The notes: generated by a model from the sequence alone, not told the origin. 64,000 nucleotides of DNA from Pantoea sp050157905 (GCF_050157905.1 NZ_JBKIWZ010000001.1:1860001-1924000); one strand, 5' to 3'; shown: positions 45,593 through 56,500, counted from the stretch's first letter. A program made the numbers and translations.

Positions 45593-46945
45593 ATGTTCAT
45601 AGGATTCGATTACGGCACGGCTAACTGCTCTATTGCAGTCAGCGAAAATGGCGCGCCACGCCTGTTAACGCTGGAAAACGATCAGCGCCTGCTGCCGTCA
45701 ATGATCTGTGCGCCTACCCGGGAGTCGGTCAGCGAATGGCTCTATCGTCATCATCAGGTTGCGACGCCGGATAGCGAGACTACGGCGCTGCTGCAGCGCG
45801 CATTGCGGTTCAATCGCGAAGAGGATATTGAGGTTCAGCCCAACAGCGTGCAGTTTGGCCTGACCGCGCTGCAGCACTATATGGTCGACCCGGAAGATGT
45901 CTGGTTCGTTAAATCCCCTAAATCGTTTCTCGGTGCCACTGGCCTGAAGCCTCAGCAGATTGCCCTGTTTGAAGATCTGGTCTGCGCCATGATGCTGCAC
46001 ATTCGTCAGCAGGGCGAAAGCCAGCTCGGTCAGACCATTCAGCAGGCGGTTATCGGGCGACCGGTCAACTTCCAGGGTTCAGGCAGTGACGAGTCTAACC
46101 AGCAGGCTGAAGGTATTCTGCTGCGCGCTGCACACCGTGCCGGTTTCCGCGACGTTGAGTTTCAGTTTGAGCCGGTCGCAGCCGGGCTTGATTTCGAGGC
46201 GACGCTGCAGCAGGAGACGCGGGTACTGGTCGTCGATATCGGCGGCGGAACCACCGACTGCTCCATGCTGCTGATGGGGCCGGAATGGCGTGACAAAGCG
46301 GATCGTCGTGAAAGCCTGCTAGGCCACAGCGGATGCCGTGTCGGTGGAAACGATCTGGACATCATGCTGGCGTTTAAAACGCTGATGCCTTTACTGGGTC
46401 TCGGCGGTAATACCCAGAAAGGCACCGCCCTGCCCGCTCTGCCGTGGTGGAATGCGATCGCCATCAATGACGTTCCGGCTCAAAGCGACTTTTACAGTGC
46501 TGCGTGTGGGAAATGGCTGCGGGATCTGGTTCGGGATGCCGAACAGGGTGACGTCGTGGCCCGCCTGCTGAAGGTGTGGCAGCAGAAACTGAGCTATCGC
46601 CTGGTTCGGGTGGCTGAAGAGAGCAAAATCGCCTTGTCAGCCAGCCCGGCGCACACTGCGTCGCTCGATTTTGTTGCCGCGACATTGCAGACAGAGATTG
46701 CAGTAAACCAGTTGCAGGAGGCGATCAGCCAACCACTGGAGAAAATTCTGGAGCAGGTGCAGCTGGCGCTGGCCACCAGCCAGATCCGACCTGACGTGGT
46801 CTACCTGACCGGCGGCAGCGCGCGTTCGCCGCTGCTGCGCGCAGCCCTGCAACAGACGCTGCCGGATACGCCGATTGCGGGCGGCGACGACTTCGCCTCA
46901 GTTACCGCCGGACTGGCCCGCTGGGCGGAAGTGATGTTCCGCTAA
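45593..46945 (+). CDS. yegD: Hsp70-family chaperone-like protein YegD
   Basis: 450 residues from the ATG at 45593, identical in length to E. coli YegD; an ATG at 45581 would add only MGAK. Actin-fold ATPase motifs: phosphate 1 GFDYGTANCSIAV, phosphate 2 VVDIGGGTTDCSML, adenosine LTGGSARSPLLR. It has no substrate-binding lid domain of DnaK, so it is an atypical Hsp70; its clients are unknown. It is followed by a strong terminator and converges with the porin gene. Confidence 0.95.
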   Translation: MFIGFDYGTANCSIAVSENGAPRLLTLENDQRLLPSMICAPTRESVSEWLYRHHQVATPDSETTALLQRALRFNREEDIEVQPNSVQFGLTALQHYMVDPEDVWFVKSPKSFLGATGLKPQQIALFEDLVCAMMLHIRQQGESQLGQTIQQAVIGRPVNFQGSGSDESNQQAEGILLRAAHRAGFRDVEFQFEPVAAGLDFEATLQQETRVLVVDIGGGTTDCSMLLMGPEWRDKADRRESLLGHSGCRVGGNDLDIMLAFKTLMPLLGLGGNTQKGTALPALPWWNAIAINDVPAQSDFYSAACGKWLRDLVRDAEQGDVVARLLKVWQQKLSYRLVRVAEESKIALSASPAHTASLDFVAATLQTEIAVNQLQEAISQPLEKILEQVQLALATSQIRPDVVYLTGGSARSPLLRAALQQTLPDTPIAGGDDFASVTAGLARWAEVMFR

Positions 46946-46968
46946 TCCTGCTCTGCACGGCAATAATC

Positions 46969-46996
46969 AAAACGGCACCCGAAGGTGCCGTTTTTT
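46969..46996. terminator. intrinsic terminator after yegD (bidirectional)
   Basis: AACGGCACC (46971-46979) and GGTGCCGTT (46984-46992) form a 9-bp stem with a 4-nt loop, followed by a run of six T on the plus strand and preceded by AAAA. It begins 26 bp after the yegD stop and can also stop minus-strand transcription from the convergent porin gene. Confidence 0.92.
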
Positions 46997-47048
46997 ATTT
47001 GCGGACAAGGCCAGACTGAATCTGGCGGCCTGGACTTTTCGCACAGAC

Positions 47049-47078
47049 GCATAATTCGCCCTGCCGGGCGGATTATGC
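47049..47078. repeat. long 13-bp inverted repeat between yegD and oprB
   Basis: Positions 47049-47061 pair with 47066-47078 over 13 bp (one G-T wobble) around a TGCC loop; arms begin GCATAAT and end GCCC. It is a REP-like or terminator-like extragenic palindrome. No second copy was noticed elsewhere in the window. Confidence 0.6.
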
Positions 47079-47153
47079 TTTGCTACCGGTGCAGGTGCCT
47101 GTTGCTGAGCTCTGCTGCGCCGCCTGTCCGGCACGCCATCCTTTTGACTGTGA

Positions 47154-48491
47154 TCAGAACGCGATATTGGCGCTGATACCGCCGATAAACGCATCTTTCA
47201 CCTGGCTAACCGCGCCCGGTGCGACGACATACTGCAGGTTAGGTCGCAGTGACATCCAGTTTGTCACTTTGGCGTTGTAGTAGATCTCATAGTCGTATTC
47301 AGATCCTTCCTGAATCGGCAGCCAGGTCGGACTGTCGAAACGGCTCTCGCCGTTCGCCTGATTCTGCTGACGCAGGGAACGGGTATAGTCGCTGTTCACA
47401 TGAATACGTGACGCACCCACGCCAATCTCATCCTGCGGACGGGCGTCAAACGGCCCGGTCCAGGTGAAAGCGAGTGACTGATAGTTGTCGGTCTTCGATG
47501 TTTTGTGATCGTTCATCACCGCCTGCACGCGCACGCCCAGACCACGATGGGCATCGCCACCCTGCGCGGTCAGCTGCTGCTGCAGTAACAGATAGCCGCC
47601 GTAGGCACGCGCCTGATCCTGATAGCCGCCGTTGCGCCAGCTACTGTAGACATCGCCATCCACTGACGAGGTGTAGTAACCGATGCGGTAGTTACCCGGC
47701 AGTTTTTCCGGCCCGAAGGTCGGTTTCCAGCCCAGCTCGATCGGCACCAGATTACCCTCGGAATGGCGGGTATCCAGACGGAACCCGTCGCCGCGATCGT
47801 AGTTGGCGCGGTTCTGATTGTAGAACCCCACCTGGAAGAAAAGCGCAGGGGTGAGATTGAACCTGATGCGGCCGCCCCACTGCGACACCGGCCAGTTGAA
47901 CCAGCGATCGCCGCGCCAGTTCCCCGCCTGTCCACTGCCCAGTGCCAGGTTCTGGAACAGATTACCATCGAAGTTATCGAAGTCTTCACCTACCGTTACC
48001 CGACCAGCTTTGACATCGACCACATCGTCAAACAGCCCTTTGCGCAGCCAGAACTGCGTCAGCCGCCAGGTCTGGCCACGACCATAGACCTCCTGAACCG
48101 AAGAGAGCATCCCGGCGCGTCTGTCCCCTACCTGATCCGATACGTTCTGACCGTCGCGATTGGTCACCGTCATCTGAAACTCGGCATCCTGCCAGTTCAG
48201 CAGCTTTTCCAGATCGAAATTGGTGCCAAACGTCCACTGGTCGCTGTAGCGCATGGTGGTGTTGCTGTCTGCACCGCCGCCCAGGTTGGCCGCGCTTTCC
48301 ATGGTGTAGTTGACGTCAAACTTAATGCCGTCATCCTGCAACTGCGTCCGATAGCCGCCCCAGTCACCGAACATCCATTCAGAGTCGGGACTCAGCGCAT
48401 CTGCGGCCAGGGCGCGCGCGGATAGCATAGCCATAAGCAGGGTGCCGGTAGCCACACGGGCAGAGGGAAAGCAGGCTTTTCTGTTTTTCAT
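47154..48491 (-). CDS. OprB-type carbohydrate-selective porin
   Basis: 445-residue outer-membrane beta-barrel protein. Signal peptide with a hydrophobic core (VATGTLLMAMLSA) and predicted cleavage at ALA before ADALSPDSEW. The barrel has alternating strands, the family stretch DWGGYRTQLQDDGIKFDVNYT near the N-terminus, and a terminal phenylalanine, as required for outer-membrane insertion. OprB-family porins (COG3659) admit glucose and other sugars. ATG at 48491 lacks a strong ribosome binding site. It lies alone between yegD and mdtA, where E. coli has no porin, so it is an accessory insertion in this lineage. Confidence 0.88.
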   Translation of the reverse strand: MKNRKACFPSARVATGTLLMAMLSARALAADALSPDSEWMFGDWGGYRTQLQDDGIKFDVNYTMESAANLGGGADSNTTMRYSDQWTFGTNFDLEKLLNWQDAEFQMTVTNRDGQNVSDQVGDRRAGMLSSVQEVYGRGQTWRLTQFWLRKGLFDDVVDVKAGRVTVGEDFDNFDGNLFQNLALGSGQAGNWRGDRWFNWPVSQWGGRIRFNLTPALFFQVGFYNQNRANYDRGDGFRLDTRHSEGNLVPIELGWKPTFGPEKLPGNYRIGYYTSSVDGDVYSSWRNGGYQDQARAYGGYLLLQQQLTAQGGDAHRGLGVRVQAVMNDHKTSKTDNYQSLAFTWTGPFDARPQDEIGVGASRIHVNSDYTRSLRQQNQANGESRFDSPTWLPIQEGSEYDYEIYYNAKVTNWMSLRPNLQYVVAPGAVSQVKDAFIGGISANIAF

Positions 48492-49164
48492 CGGGCTGAT
48501 TCTTATGTAAGTGACGGAAAGTTACGCGCAGAGGATAGTGCTGGCTTCTCAGCGGCTTTTGTAAATACGTGCGCATAATTTCCGGAAACAGCAGATTGTT
48601 TGCATAACTGTGACCGGGATCGCTTGCAGGTTATTCTTCAGCCAGAAACGGCACACTCCGCCAGCTCACGGGGAACCGATGCGCTATGGCTTCTGCGCTT
48701 AACAGCTCAGTTTGTTGGGGTTTCCGCTTTATCCCGTTGTTGCCCGGCAGCCAGCGGGACCAGACCTCAGCCATATCAATAAACCCGCACCCGCTCTGCC
48801 CGCGGATCGGGCAGAGAAAATGAGGTGGCATAGTCCACTGTTCAGCCAGATGGGTTGCCGTCAGACGTCAGCCGCGGAACGGCAAGACCACTGTCACCTG
48901 ACTGCCGGGTCTGATAATGATGGCTTTCTGGCTTCTGACTCACCCGACAAATGGCCTGTTTCTCTGCTTCACAAAAGGATTTTGCCTCTTTATGACGATT
49001 GTGCTGCGATTCATGAAAGAACAGGCATAATGACCCCGCCCTGACAGAGATTCCTTATTTCCTTCAACTTTTGCCCGTCAGAGGCGACTACACTCTGTCG
49101 TTTGCAGGCTAACCTTTTGCTGTCTGCGCCTGGGACTACGTCACTGCTGGAGAGCATCAGAATC
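48492..49164. other. 673-bp region without a convincing gene, upstream of mdtA and oprB
   Basis: It separates the divergent oprB and mdtA. It contains a perfect 9-bp stem-loop (48794-48802 with 48808-48816) and an RcsAB-like 15-mer at 48570-48584. A 66-codon minus-strand frame (48631-48831) has a protein-like composition but no ribosome binding site and no family I recognise; it may be a gene remnant. I could not find a clear BaeR box or strong promoter for mdtA by eye, although AACTTT-17-TACACT near 49065-49095 is a weak candidate. Confidence 0.55.
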
Positions 49165-50400
49165 ATGAGCACCCGACACCCTGTTATGAAAAAAACCCTG
49201 ATTGTGCTGGCCCTGATCGCCGTCGTGGCGGGCGGCTACTATGGCTGGCAGCACAGTGCTGCGCCGAAAAGTGACAGCCAGCAGGATGCGTCTGCACCGG
49301 GCGGCAAAGGCCGCGGTGAGGGAGCGCGTCGTCCACTGGCGCCGGTTCAGGCCGCCACGGCCACCCGCGAGAGCGTGCCACAATATCTTAGCGGACTGGG
49401 AACCGTCACCGCCGCCAATACGGCCACCGTGCGCAGCCGGGTCAATGGCGATCTGCTGGCCATCCACTTCACTGAAGGTGATCAGGTCAAAGCGGGCGAT
49501 CTTCTGGCGGAAGTGGATCCGCGCCCTTACCAGGTGGCATTAGCTCAGGCTCAGGGTCAGGTGGTTAAAGACCAGGCCACGCTGGCCAACGCCCGTCGCG
49601 ACCTGGCACGCTATGAGAAACTGGCAAAAACATCCCTGGTGTCGCAACAGGATCTGGATACCCAGCGTTCACTGGTGGCCGAAACGCTCGGCACGCTGAA
49701 AGCGGATGAAGGCAGCGTTGCCAGCGCACAGCTTAACCTGACTTACAGCCGGATTACGGCACCAATCGCCGGACGGGTCGGCCTGAAGCAGGTCGATGTG
49801 GGTAACTACGTCACCAGCGGCGACAGTACCGGCATTGTGGTCATCACCCAGACACACCCCATCGATGTGCTCTTCACTCTGGCGGAGAGCAGCATCAGCC
49901 CCATTCTTAAGGCGCAGAAAAGTGGCCAGCCGCTGCTGGTGGAAGCCTGGGATCGCAGTAATCAGAACCTGATCGCCAGCGGCAAACTGCTGAGCCTCGA
50001 CAACCAGATCGATGTCACCACCGGCACCATCAAAATCAAGGCGCGGTTTGATAATCAGGACGATGCGCTGTTTCCTAATCAGTTCGTCAACGTGCGCCTG
50101 AAGGTCAATACCCTGCAGGATGCGATTGTCATCCCACCTGCGGGACTGCAGATGGGCAATGAGGGGAACTTTGTCTGGGTCGTTAACAGTGACAATAACG
50201 TCAGCAAGAAAAGCGTGGTAGCCGGTCTGCAGGATAGCCAGAAAGTGGTGATCACTGCCGGTCTGGAGGCAGGTGAGCGCGTGGTAACGGATGGTCTGGA
50301 CCGCCTGACGGAGGGGGCAAAAGTCGAGGTTGTGGCAGCTCAGAGCAGTGCGCCGCACAGCAGCCGCGCCACGCTGCCGTCAAAAGGAGAGCGTGAGTAA
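49165..50400 (+). CDS. mdtA: multidrug efflux periplasmic adaptor MdtA
   Basis: Membrane-fusion protein that links the MdtBC pump to TolC and helps expel novobiocin, bile salts and other drugs. 411 residues from the ATG at 49165, with GGAGAG a little upstream; a GTG- or ATG-type extension to 49102 is less plausible. N-terminal anchor (TLIVLALIAVVAGGYYGW), then lipoyl halves (VRSRVNGDLLAIHFTEGDQV and RITAPIAGRVGLKQVDVGNY), an alpha-hairpin (LARYEKLAKTSLVSQQDLD) and the beta-barrel. Its stop overlaps the mdtB start (TAATG). In E. coli the operon is induced by BaeSR, encoded downstream. Confidence 0.95.
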   Translation: MSTRHPVMKKTLIVLALIAVVAGGYYGWQHSAAPKSDSQQDASAPGGKGRGEGARRPLAPVQAATATRESVPQYLSGLGTVTAANTATVRSRVNGDLLAIHFTEGDQVKAGDLLAEVDPRPYQVALAQAQGQVVKDQATLANARRDLARYEKLAKTSLVSQQDLDTQRSLVAETLGTLKADEGSVASAQLNLTYSRITAPIAGRVGLKQVDVGNYVTSGDSTGIVVITQTHPIDVLFTLAESSISPILKAQKSGQPLLVEAWDRSNQNLIASGKLLSLDNQIDVTTGTIKIKARFDNQDDALFPNQFVNVRLKVNTLQDAIVIPPAGLQMGNEGNFVWVVNSDNNVSKKSVVAGLQDSQKVVITAGLEAGERVVTDGLDRLTEGAKVEVVAAQSSAPHSSRATLPSKGERE

Positions 50401-53400
50401 TGCAGGTGATGCCTCCCGATCAGCGTGGCGGACCGTCGCGCCAGTTTATTCTGCGGCCGGTCGCCACGTCGCTGCTGATGATTGCGATTCTGCTGGCTGG
50501 CGTGCTGGGCTATCGCTTTCTGCCGGTTTCGGCGCTGCCGGAAGTGGATTATCCAACTATTCAGGTCGTCACCCTCTATCCGGGTGCCAGCCCGGATGTG
50601 GTCACCTCGTCGATCACCGCCCCGCTGGAGCATCAGTTTGGTCAGATGTCCGGCCTGAAACAGATGTCGTCGCAAAGCGCCGGCGGTGCTTCGGTGGTGA
50701 CGCTCCAGTTTCAGCTGACGCTGCCGCTGGATGTGGCAGAGCAGGAAGTGCAGGCGGCGATCAACTCCGCCACCAACCTGCTGCCCAGCGACCTGCCTAA
50801 TCCGCCGGTCTACAACAAAGTGAATCCCGCCGATCCACCGATCATGACGCTGGCCGTCACCACCCGCAGTATGCCGCTGACGCAGGTGCAGGACATGATT
50901 GAAACCCGGATAGCGCAGAAAATTTCGCAGGTCAGTGGCGTCGGACTGGTTACGCTGTCTGGCGGACAGCGCCCGGCCGTGCGGGTTAAGCTGAATATGC
51001 AGGCGCTCTCGGCGCTTGGTCTGACCAGCGAAACGGTGCGGACTGCGATCAGCAATGCCAACGTTAACTCGGCTAAAGGCAGTCTGGATGGCCCCACCCG
51101 CTCTGTCACGCTTTCCGCCAACGATCAGATGAAGTCTGCCGAAGATTACCGGCAGCTGATTATCAGTTATAAAAACAACGCCCCGGTCCGGCTCGGCGAC
51201 GTGGCGACGATTGAACAGGGCGCGGAAAACAGCTGGCTGGGCGCCTGGGCCAACCGCGATGCGGCGATTGTGCTCAACGTTCAGCGCCAGCCTGGCGCCA
51301 ATATCATCGCCACGGCAGATAATATCCGCGCCATGCTGCCCGCACTGACGGCGACCCTGCCCAGGTCCGTCGAGGTCACACTGCTCACCGACCGTACCAC
51401 CAACATCCGTGCCTCGGTCAGCGACACCCAGTTTGAGCTGGTGCTGGCGATGGCGCTGGTGGTGATGATTATCTATCTGTTTCTGCGTAATGTGCCTGCC
51501 ACGCTGATCCCAGCGGTGGCGGTTCCTCTGTCGCTAATCGGCACCTTCGCCGCTATGTATTTCCTGGGCTTCTCGATCAATAACCTGACGCTGATGGCAC
51601 TGACTATCGCCACGGGCTTTGTCGTCGATGATGCTATCGTGGTGATTGAGAACATCTCGCGCTATATCGAAAAAGGTGAAAAACCGCTGACCGCGGCGTT
51701 GAAAGGCGCTGGCGAAATCGGCTTTACCATCATCTCACTGACCTTCTCACTGATTGCAGTATTGATCCCGCTGCTGTTTATGGGGGATGTGATTGGCCGG
51801 CTGTTCCGCGAATTCGCCGTGACGCTGGCGGTGGCTATCCTGATCTCGGCGGTCGTGTCGCTGACCCTGACACCGATGATGTGCGCCCGGATGCTAAGTG
51901 CAGAGTCACTGCGTAAACAGAACCGCTTTTCGCGCGCCAGCGAAGCGATGTTTGATCGCATTGTGGCTTTCTATGGCCGCTGCCTGCGCCGCGTGCTCAA
52001 TCACCCCTGGCTGACACTCTCCGTGGCGCTGGGCACCCTGATACTGACGCTGATGCTGTGGGTGATCATTCCCAAAGGTTTCTTTCCGCAGCAGGACAAC
52101 AGCATTATTCAGGGCACACTGCAGGCACCCCAGTCGGTTTCCTACGCCAGCATGGCGCAGCGTACCCGCGATGTTGCCTCCATCATCATGAAAGATCCGG
52201 CTGTTGAAAGTCTGACTTCGTTTGTCGGGGTGGATGGCACCAACGCCGCGCTTAACAGCGCCCGTCTGCAGATCAACCTCAAACCACTGGATCAGCGTGA
52301 AGACCGCATTCCTGAGATTCAGCAGCGTCTGCAAACGGCGGTGAGTCAGGTGCCGGGTGTGCAGCTCTGGCTGCAGGCCGTACAGGATCTGACCATTGAT
52401 ACCCAGGCGAGCCGCACTCCTTATCAGTTTACGCTGCAGTCAGGTTCACTTACTTCACTCAGTACCTGGGTTCCGGCCCTGCTGACCCGGCTGAATACGC
52501 TGCCCGAACTGCGCGATGTCAGCAGCGACTGGCAGGATCAGGGACTGGAGGCGTATGTTAACGTCGATCGCGACAGCGCCAGCCGCCTCGGCATCAGCAT
52601 GGCGGACGTGGATAATGCGCTTTACAACGCCTTTGGTCAGCGGCTCATCTCCACCATCTATACCCAGGCGAATCAGTATCGCGTGGTGCTGGAGCAGGAT
52701 AATCACGCCACCCCGGGGCTGGAAAGCCTGGAGGCAATCCGTCTGAACAGCAGTGACGGCGGCAGCGTGCCGCTCAGCGCCATTGCCCGCATTGAACAGC
52801 GCTTCGCCCCCCTGACGATTAATCATCTCGACCAGTTCCCGTCGGCGACTTTCTCGTTCAATGTGGCAAAAGGCTATTCGCTGGAAGAGGCGGTGAAAGC
52901 GGTGTCACAGACGGAAGCCGCGCTCGGTATGCCTGCGGAGATGATGACCCAGTTCCAGGGCAGCACGCTGGCGTTTGAAGCGGCGCTAAGCAGTACCGTC
53001 TGGCTGATTGTGGCGGCCATCGTGGCGATGTATATCGTGCTGGGCGTGCTCTATGAGAGTTTTATTCACCCCATCACGATTCTGTCCACGCTGCCCACTG
53101 CCGGGGTCGGCGCACTGCTGGCGCTGATGCTCAGCGGCAATGAGCTGGATATCGTGGCGATTATCGGCATTATCCTGCTGATCGGCATTGTGAAAAAGAA
53201 CGCCATCATGATGATCGACTTTGCGCTGGCGGCCGAACGTGAACAGGGAATGAAACCCTATGACGCGATCTTTCAGGCCTGCCTGCTGCGTTTCCGTCCG
53301 ATCCTGATGACCACGCTGGCGGCACTGCTGGGCGCGCTGCCGCTAATGCTCAGCACGGGGGTCGGTGCCGAACTGCGTCATCCGCTGGGGATTGCGATGG

Positions 53401-53522
53401 TCGGCGGCCTGATTCTGAGCCAGGTGCTGACCCTGTTCACAACGCCCGTAATCTACCTGCTGTTCGATCGGCTGGCCCATGCGACGCGCCGCCGCTTCCG
53501 CCGCACGGAGGCTGCAGAGTGA
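50400..53522 (+). CDS. mdtB: multidrug efflux RND transporter MdtB
   Basis: 1040 residues, the same length as E. coli MdtB. Inner-membrane RND proton antiporter that works as an MdtB2-MdtC heterotrimer with MdtA and TolC. Twelve membrane segments with two large periplasmic loops. The proton-relay region is GFVVDDAIVVIEN in TM4. The N-terminal QVMPPDQRGGPSRQFILRPV and IPKGFFPQQDN match the family. ATG at 50400 shares a base with the mdtA stop; its own end overlaps the mdtC start. Confidence 0.97.
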   Translation: MQVMPPDQRGGPSRQFILRPVATSLLMIAILLAGVLGYRFLPVSALPEVDYPTIQVVTLYPGASPDVVTSSITAPLEHQFGQMSGLKQMSSQSAGGASVVTLQFQLTLPLDVAEQEVQAAINSATNLLPSDLPNPPVYNKVNPADPPIMTLAVTTRSMPLTQVQDMIETRIAQKISQVSGVGLVTLSGGQRPAVRVKLNMQALSALGLTSETVRTAISNANVNSAKGSLDGPTRSVTLSANDQMKSAEDYRQLIISYKNNAPVRLGDVATIEQGAENSWLGAWANRDAAIVLNVQRQPGANIIATADNIRAMLPALTATLPRSVEVTLLTDRTTNIRASVSDTQFELVLAMALVVMIIYLFLRNVPATLIPAVAVPLSLIGTFAAMYFLGFSINNLTLMALTIATGFVVDDAIVVIENISRYIEKGEKPLTAALKGAGEIGFTIISLTFSLIAVLIPLLFMGDVIGRLFREFAVTLAVAILISAVVSLTLTPMMCARMLSAESLRKQNRFSRASEAMFDRIVAFYGRCLRRVLNHPWLTLSVALGTLILTLMLWVIIPKGFFPQQDNSIIQGTLQAPQSVSYASMAQRTRDVASIIMKDPAVESLTSFVGVDGTNAALNSARLQINLKPLDQREDRIPEIQQRLQTAVSQVPGVQLWLQAVQDLTIDTQASRTPYQFTLQSGSLTSLSTWVPALLTRLNTLPELRDVSSDWQDQGLEAYVNVDRDSASRLGISMADVDNALYNAFGQRLISTIYTQANQYRVVLEQDNHATPGLESLEAIRLNSSDGGSVPLSAIARIEQRFAPLTINHLDQFPSATFSFNVAKGYSLEEAVKAVSQTEAALGMPAEMMTQFQGSTLAFEAALSSTVWLIVAAIVAMYIVLGVLYESFIHPITILSTLPTAGVGALLALMLSGNELDIVAIIGIILLIGIVKKNAIMMIDFALAAEREQGMKPYDAIFQACLLRFRPILMTTLAALLGALPLMLSTGVGAELRHPLGIAMVGGLILSQVLTLFTTPVIYLLFDRLAHATRRRFRRTEAAE

Positions 53523-56500
53523 GGTTTTTCGCCCTGTTTATCCATCGGCCTGTGGCAACCACCCTGCTGACGCTGGCTATCACGCTGGCCGGCGTGCTGG
53601 GTTTCCGTCTGCTGCCGGTGGCCCCGCTGCCACAGGTCGATTTTCCGGTGATCGTGATCTCCGCCTCGCTCCCGGGGGCGGCGCCGGAGATCATGGCATC
53701 GTCAGTGGCCACGCCGCTGGAGCGTTCGCTGGGACGCATTTCAGGCGTCAGCGAAATGACCTCCACCAGCTCGCTGGGCAGCACCCGCATCATTCTGGTG
53801 TTCGATTTTGACCGTGACATCAATGGCGCCGCGCGCGACGTGCAGGCTGCGATTAACGCGGCCCAGAGCCTGCTGCCGACCGGCATGCCGTCCCGTCCGA
53901 CCTGGCGCAAGGTTAACCCTTCCGATGCGCCGATCATGATCATGACGCTGACGTCCGATACCTACAATCCGGGCCAGCTCTATGACTACGCCTCAACCCA
54001 GCTGGCTCAGAAACTGGCACAGATTCAGGGTGTAGGTGACGTCACAGTAGGTGGCAGTTCGCTGCCTGCGGTTCGCGTCGCCCTGAATCCTCAGGCACTC
54101 TTTAATCAGGGCGTCTCGCTGGACGATGTGCGCACCACTATTTCCAACGCTAACCAGCGACGCCCGCAGGGCGCGCTGGATGATGCTCAGCAGCGCTGGC
54201 AGCTCCGGACCAACGATGCGCTGCAGACCGCCCGCGACTATCAGCCGCTGATCGTCCATTATCACAACGGCGCAGCCGTCAGGCTGTCAGATGTGGCCAC
54301 GGTGGCGGACTCAGTACAGGATGTGCGTAACGCCGGGATGTCGCGCGGTAAACCTGCGGTGCTGCTGCTGATCCGCAAAACGCCGGATGCGAACGTGATT
54401 GACACCGTGGATCGAATCCGCGCCGAAATGCCCCGGCTGCATGAGGTCATCCCGGCCGCGATCAATCTGCAGATTGCGCAGGATCGCTCACCCACCATTC
54501 GTGCGTCGCTGCATGAAGTTGAGCAGTCGCTGGTGATCGCCGTGGTGCTGGTGATCATGGTGGTCTTTCTTTTCCTGCGTTCCGGCCGGGCTACCCTGAT
54601 TCCTGCTGTTGCCGTGCCGGTGTCGCTGATTGGCACCTTTGCCGCTATGTACCTCTGCGGCTTCAGCCTGAATAACCTGTCGTTGATGGCGCTGACCATT
54701 GCCACCGGGTTTGTCGTGGATGATGCGATTGTGGTGCTGGAGAACATCGCCCGCCATGTGGAAGCAGGCATGAAACCGCTGGCGGCCGCGCTGAAAGGCG
54801 TGCAGGAAGTCGGCTTTACGGTGCTGTCGATGAGTCTGTCGCTGGTGGCGGTATTCCTGCCGCTGCTGATGATCGGCGGGCTGATTGGCCGTTTCTTCTC
54901 AGAGTTTGCCATTACCCTGTCGGTGGCTATCGTCATCTCCCTCTTCATCTCAATTACCCTGACGCCGATGATGTGCGCTTATCTGCTGAAGCCCCATGCG
55001 CCGCGCAGCCAGCCACGCCGCCGCGGAGCAGGTCGTCTGCTGATGGCTATCCAGCAGGGGTATGGACGTTCGCTCAGGGTCGTGCTGAATCACGCGCGCT
55101 GGGTCATGCTGCTCTTTGTCGCGACGATCGTCCTGACCGGCTGGCTGTTCGTGCATGTGCCGAAAACCTTTATGCCGGAGCAGGATACCGGACGACTCTC
55201 CGGCTTTATTTCCGCTGACCAGAGTATTTCATTCCAGGCGATGCGCAGTAAGCTGCAGGATTTTATGGAGATTGTCGGGGCCGATCCGGCGGTTGAGAGC
55301 GTGGTGGGCTTTACCGGCGGTATGCAGACCAACAGCGGTTCGATGTTTATCTCACTGAAACCCCTGTCAGAGCGTAAAGAGAGCGCCCAGGCGATTATTG
55401 CCCGGCTGCGCGGCAAACTGGCAAAAGAACCCGGGGCCAGCCTTTATCTGAATGCAGTACAGGATCTGCGCGCTGGCGGGCGGGAGTCGAATGCCAGTTA
55501 TCAATATTCGCTGTTGTCGGACGATCTTGGCGCACTGCGGACATGGGAGCCGAAAATCCGTAAGGCGTTCTCTGCGCTGCCGCAGCTGGCGGATGTCAAT
55601 TCGGATCAGCAGGACAAAGGCAGTGAGATGGCGCTGACCTATGACCGGGAGAGCATGGCACGGCTGGGAATTGAGGTTTCACAGGCTAACGATCTGCTTA
55701 ACAACGCCTTTGGTCAGCGGCAGATCTCAACCATTTACCAGCCGATGAACCAGTACAAAGTGGTGATGGAGGTCGATCCACGCTATACCCAGGATATCAG
55801 CGCCCTGTCGCAGATGTTTGTGATTAATGACGCAGGTAAAGCGATTCCGCTATCCTGGTTCGCGCACTGGCAGCCAGCCAACGCGCCGCTGTCGGTGAAT
55901 CATGAAGGCTTGTCAGCTGCGTCGACCCTCTCCTTTAACCTGCCGGAAGGAGTATCGCTGTCACAGGCGTCGGAAGCGATCGATCGCACCATGACCGCAG
56001 TTGGCGTGCCCTCCAGCGTGCGCGGCAGCTTTGCCGGAACGGCGCAGGTGTTTGAGCAGTCGCAAAGCAGCCAGCTCTGGCTGATGCTGGCGGCGATCGG
56101 GGCGGTCTACATCGTGCTGGGGATTCTCTACGAGAGTTATGTGCATCCGCTGACGATTCTCTCTACCCTGCCCTCGGCGGGCGTGGGGGCGCTGCTGGCG
56201 CTGGAGCTGTTCGATACGCCTTTCAGCCTGATTGCGCTGATTGGCATTCTGCTGCTCATCGGCATCGTGAAAAAAAACGCTATCATGATGGTCGATTTTG
56301 CGCTGGAGGCGGAGCGCAATGGCCAGCTCAGTGCGCGTGAGGCGATTTTTCAGGCCTGTCTGTTGCGTTTCCGGCCAATCATGATGACCACGCTGGCCGC
56401 TCTGTTTGGTGCGCTGCCGCTGGTGCTGAGCAGCGGTGACGGCGCTGAACTGCGTCAGCCGCTGGGGATTACCATTGCGGGCGGCCTGGTAATGAGCCAG

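Noticed and set aside
48794..48816. 9-bp stem-loop considered as an intrinsic terminator
   Set aside because: It has A residues, not T, after the stem on the plus strand, and the T-run on the minus strand precedes the stem.
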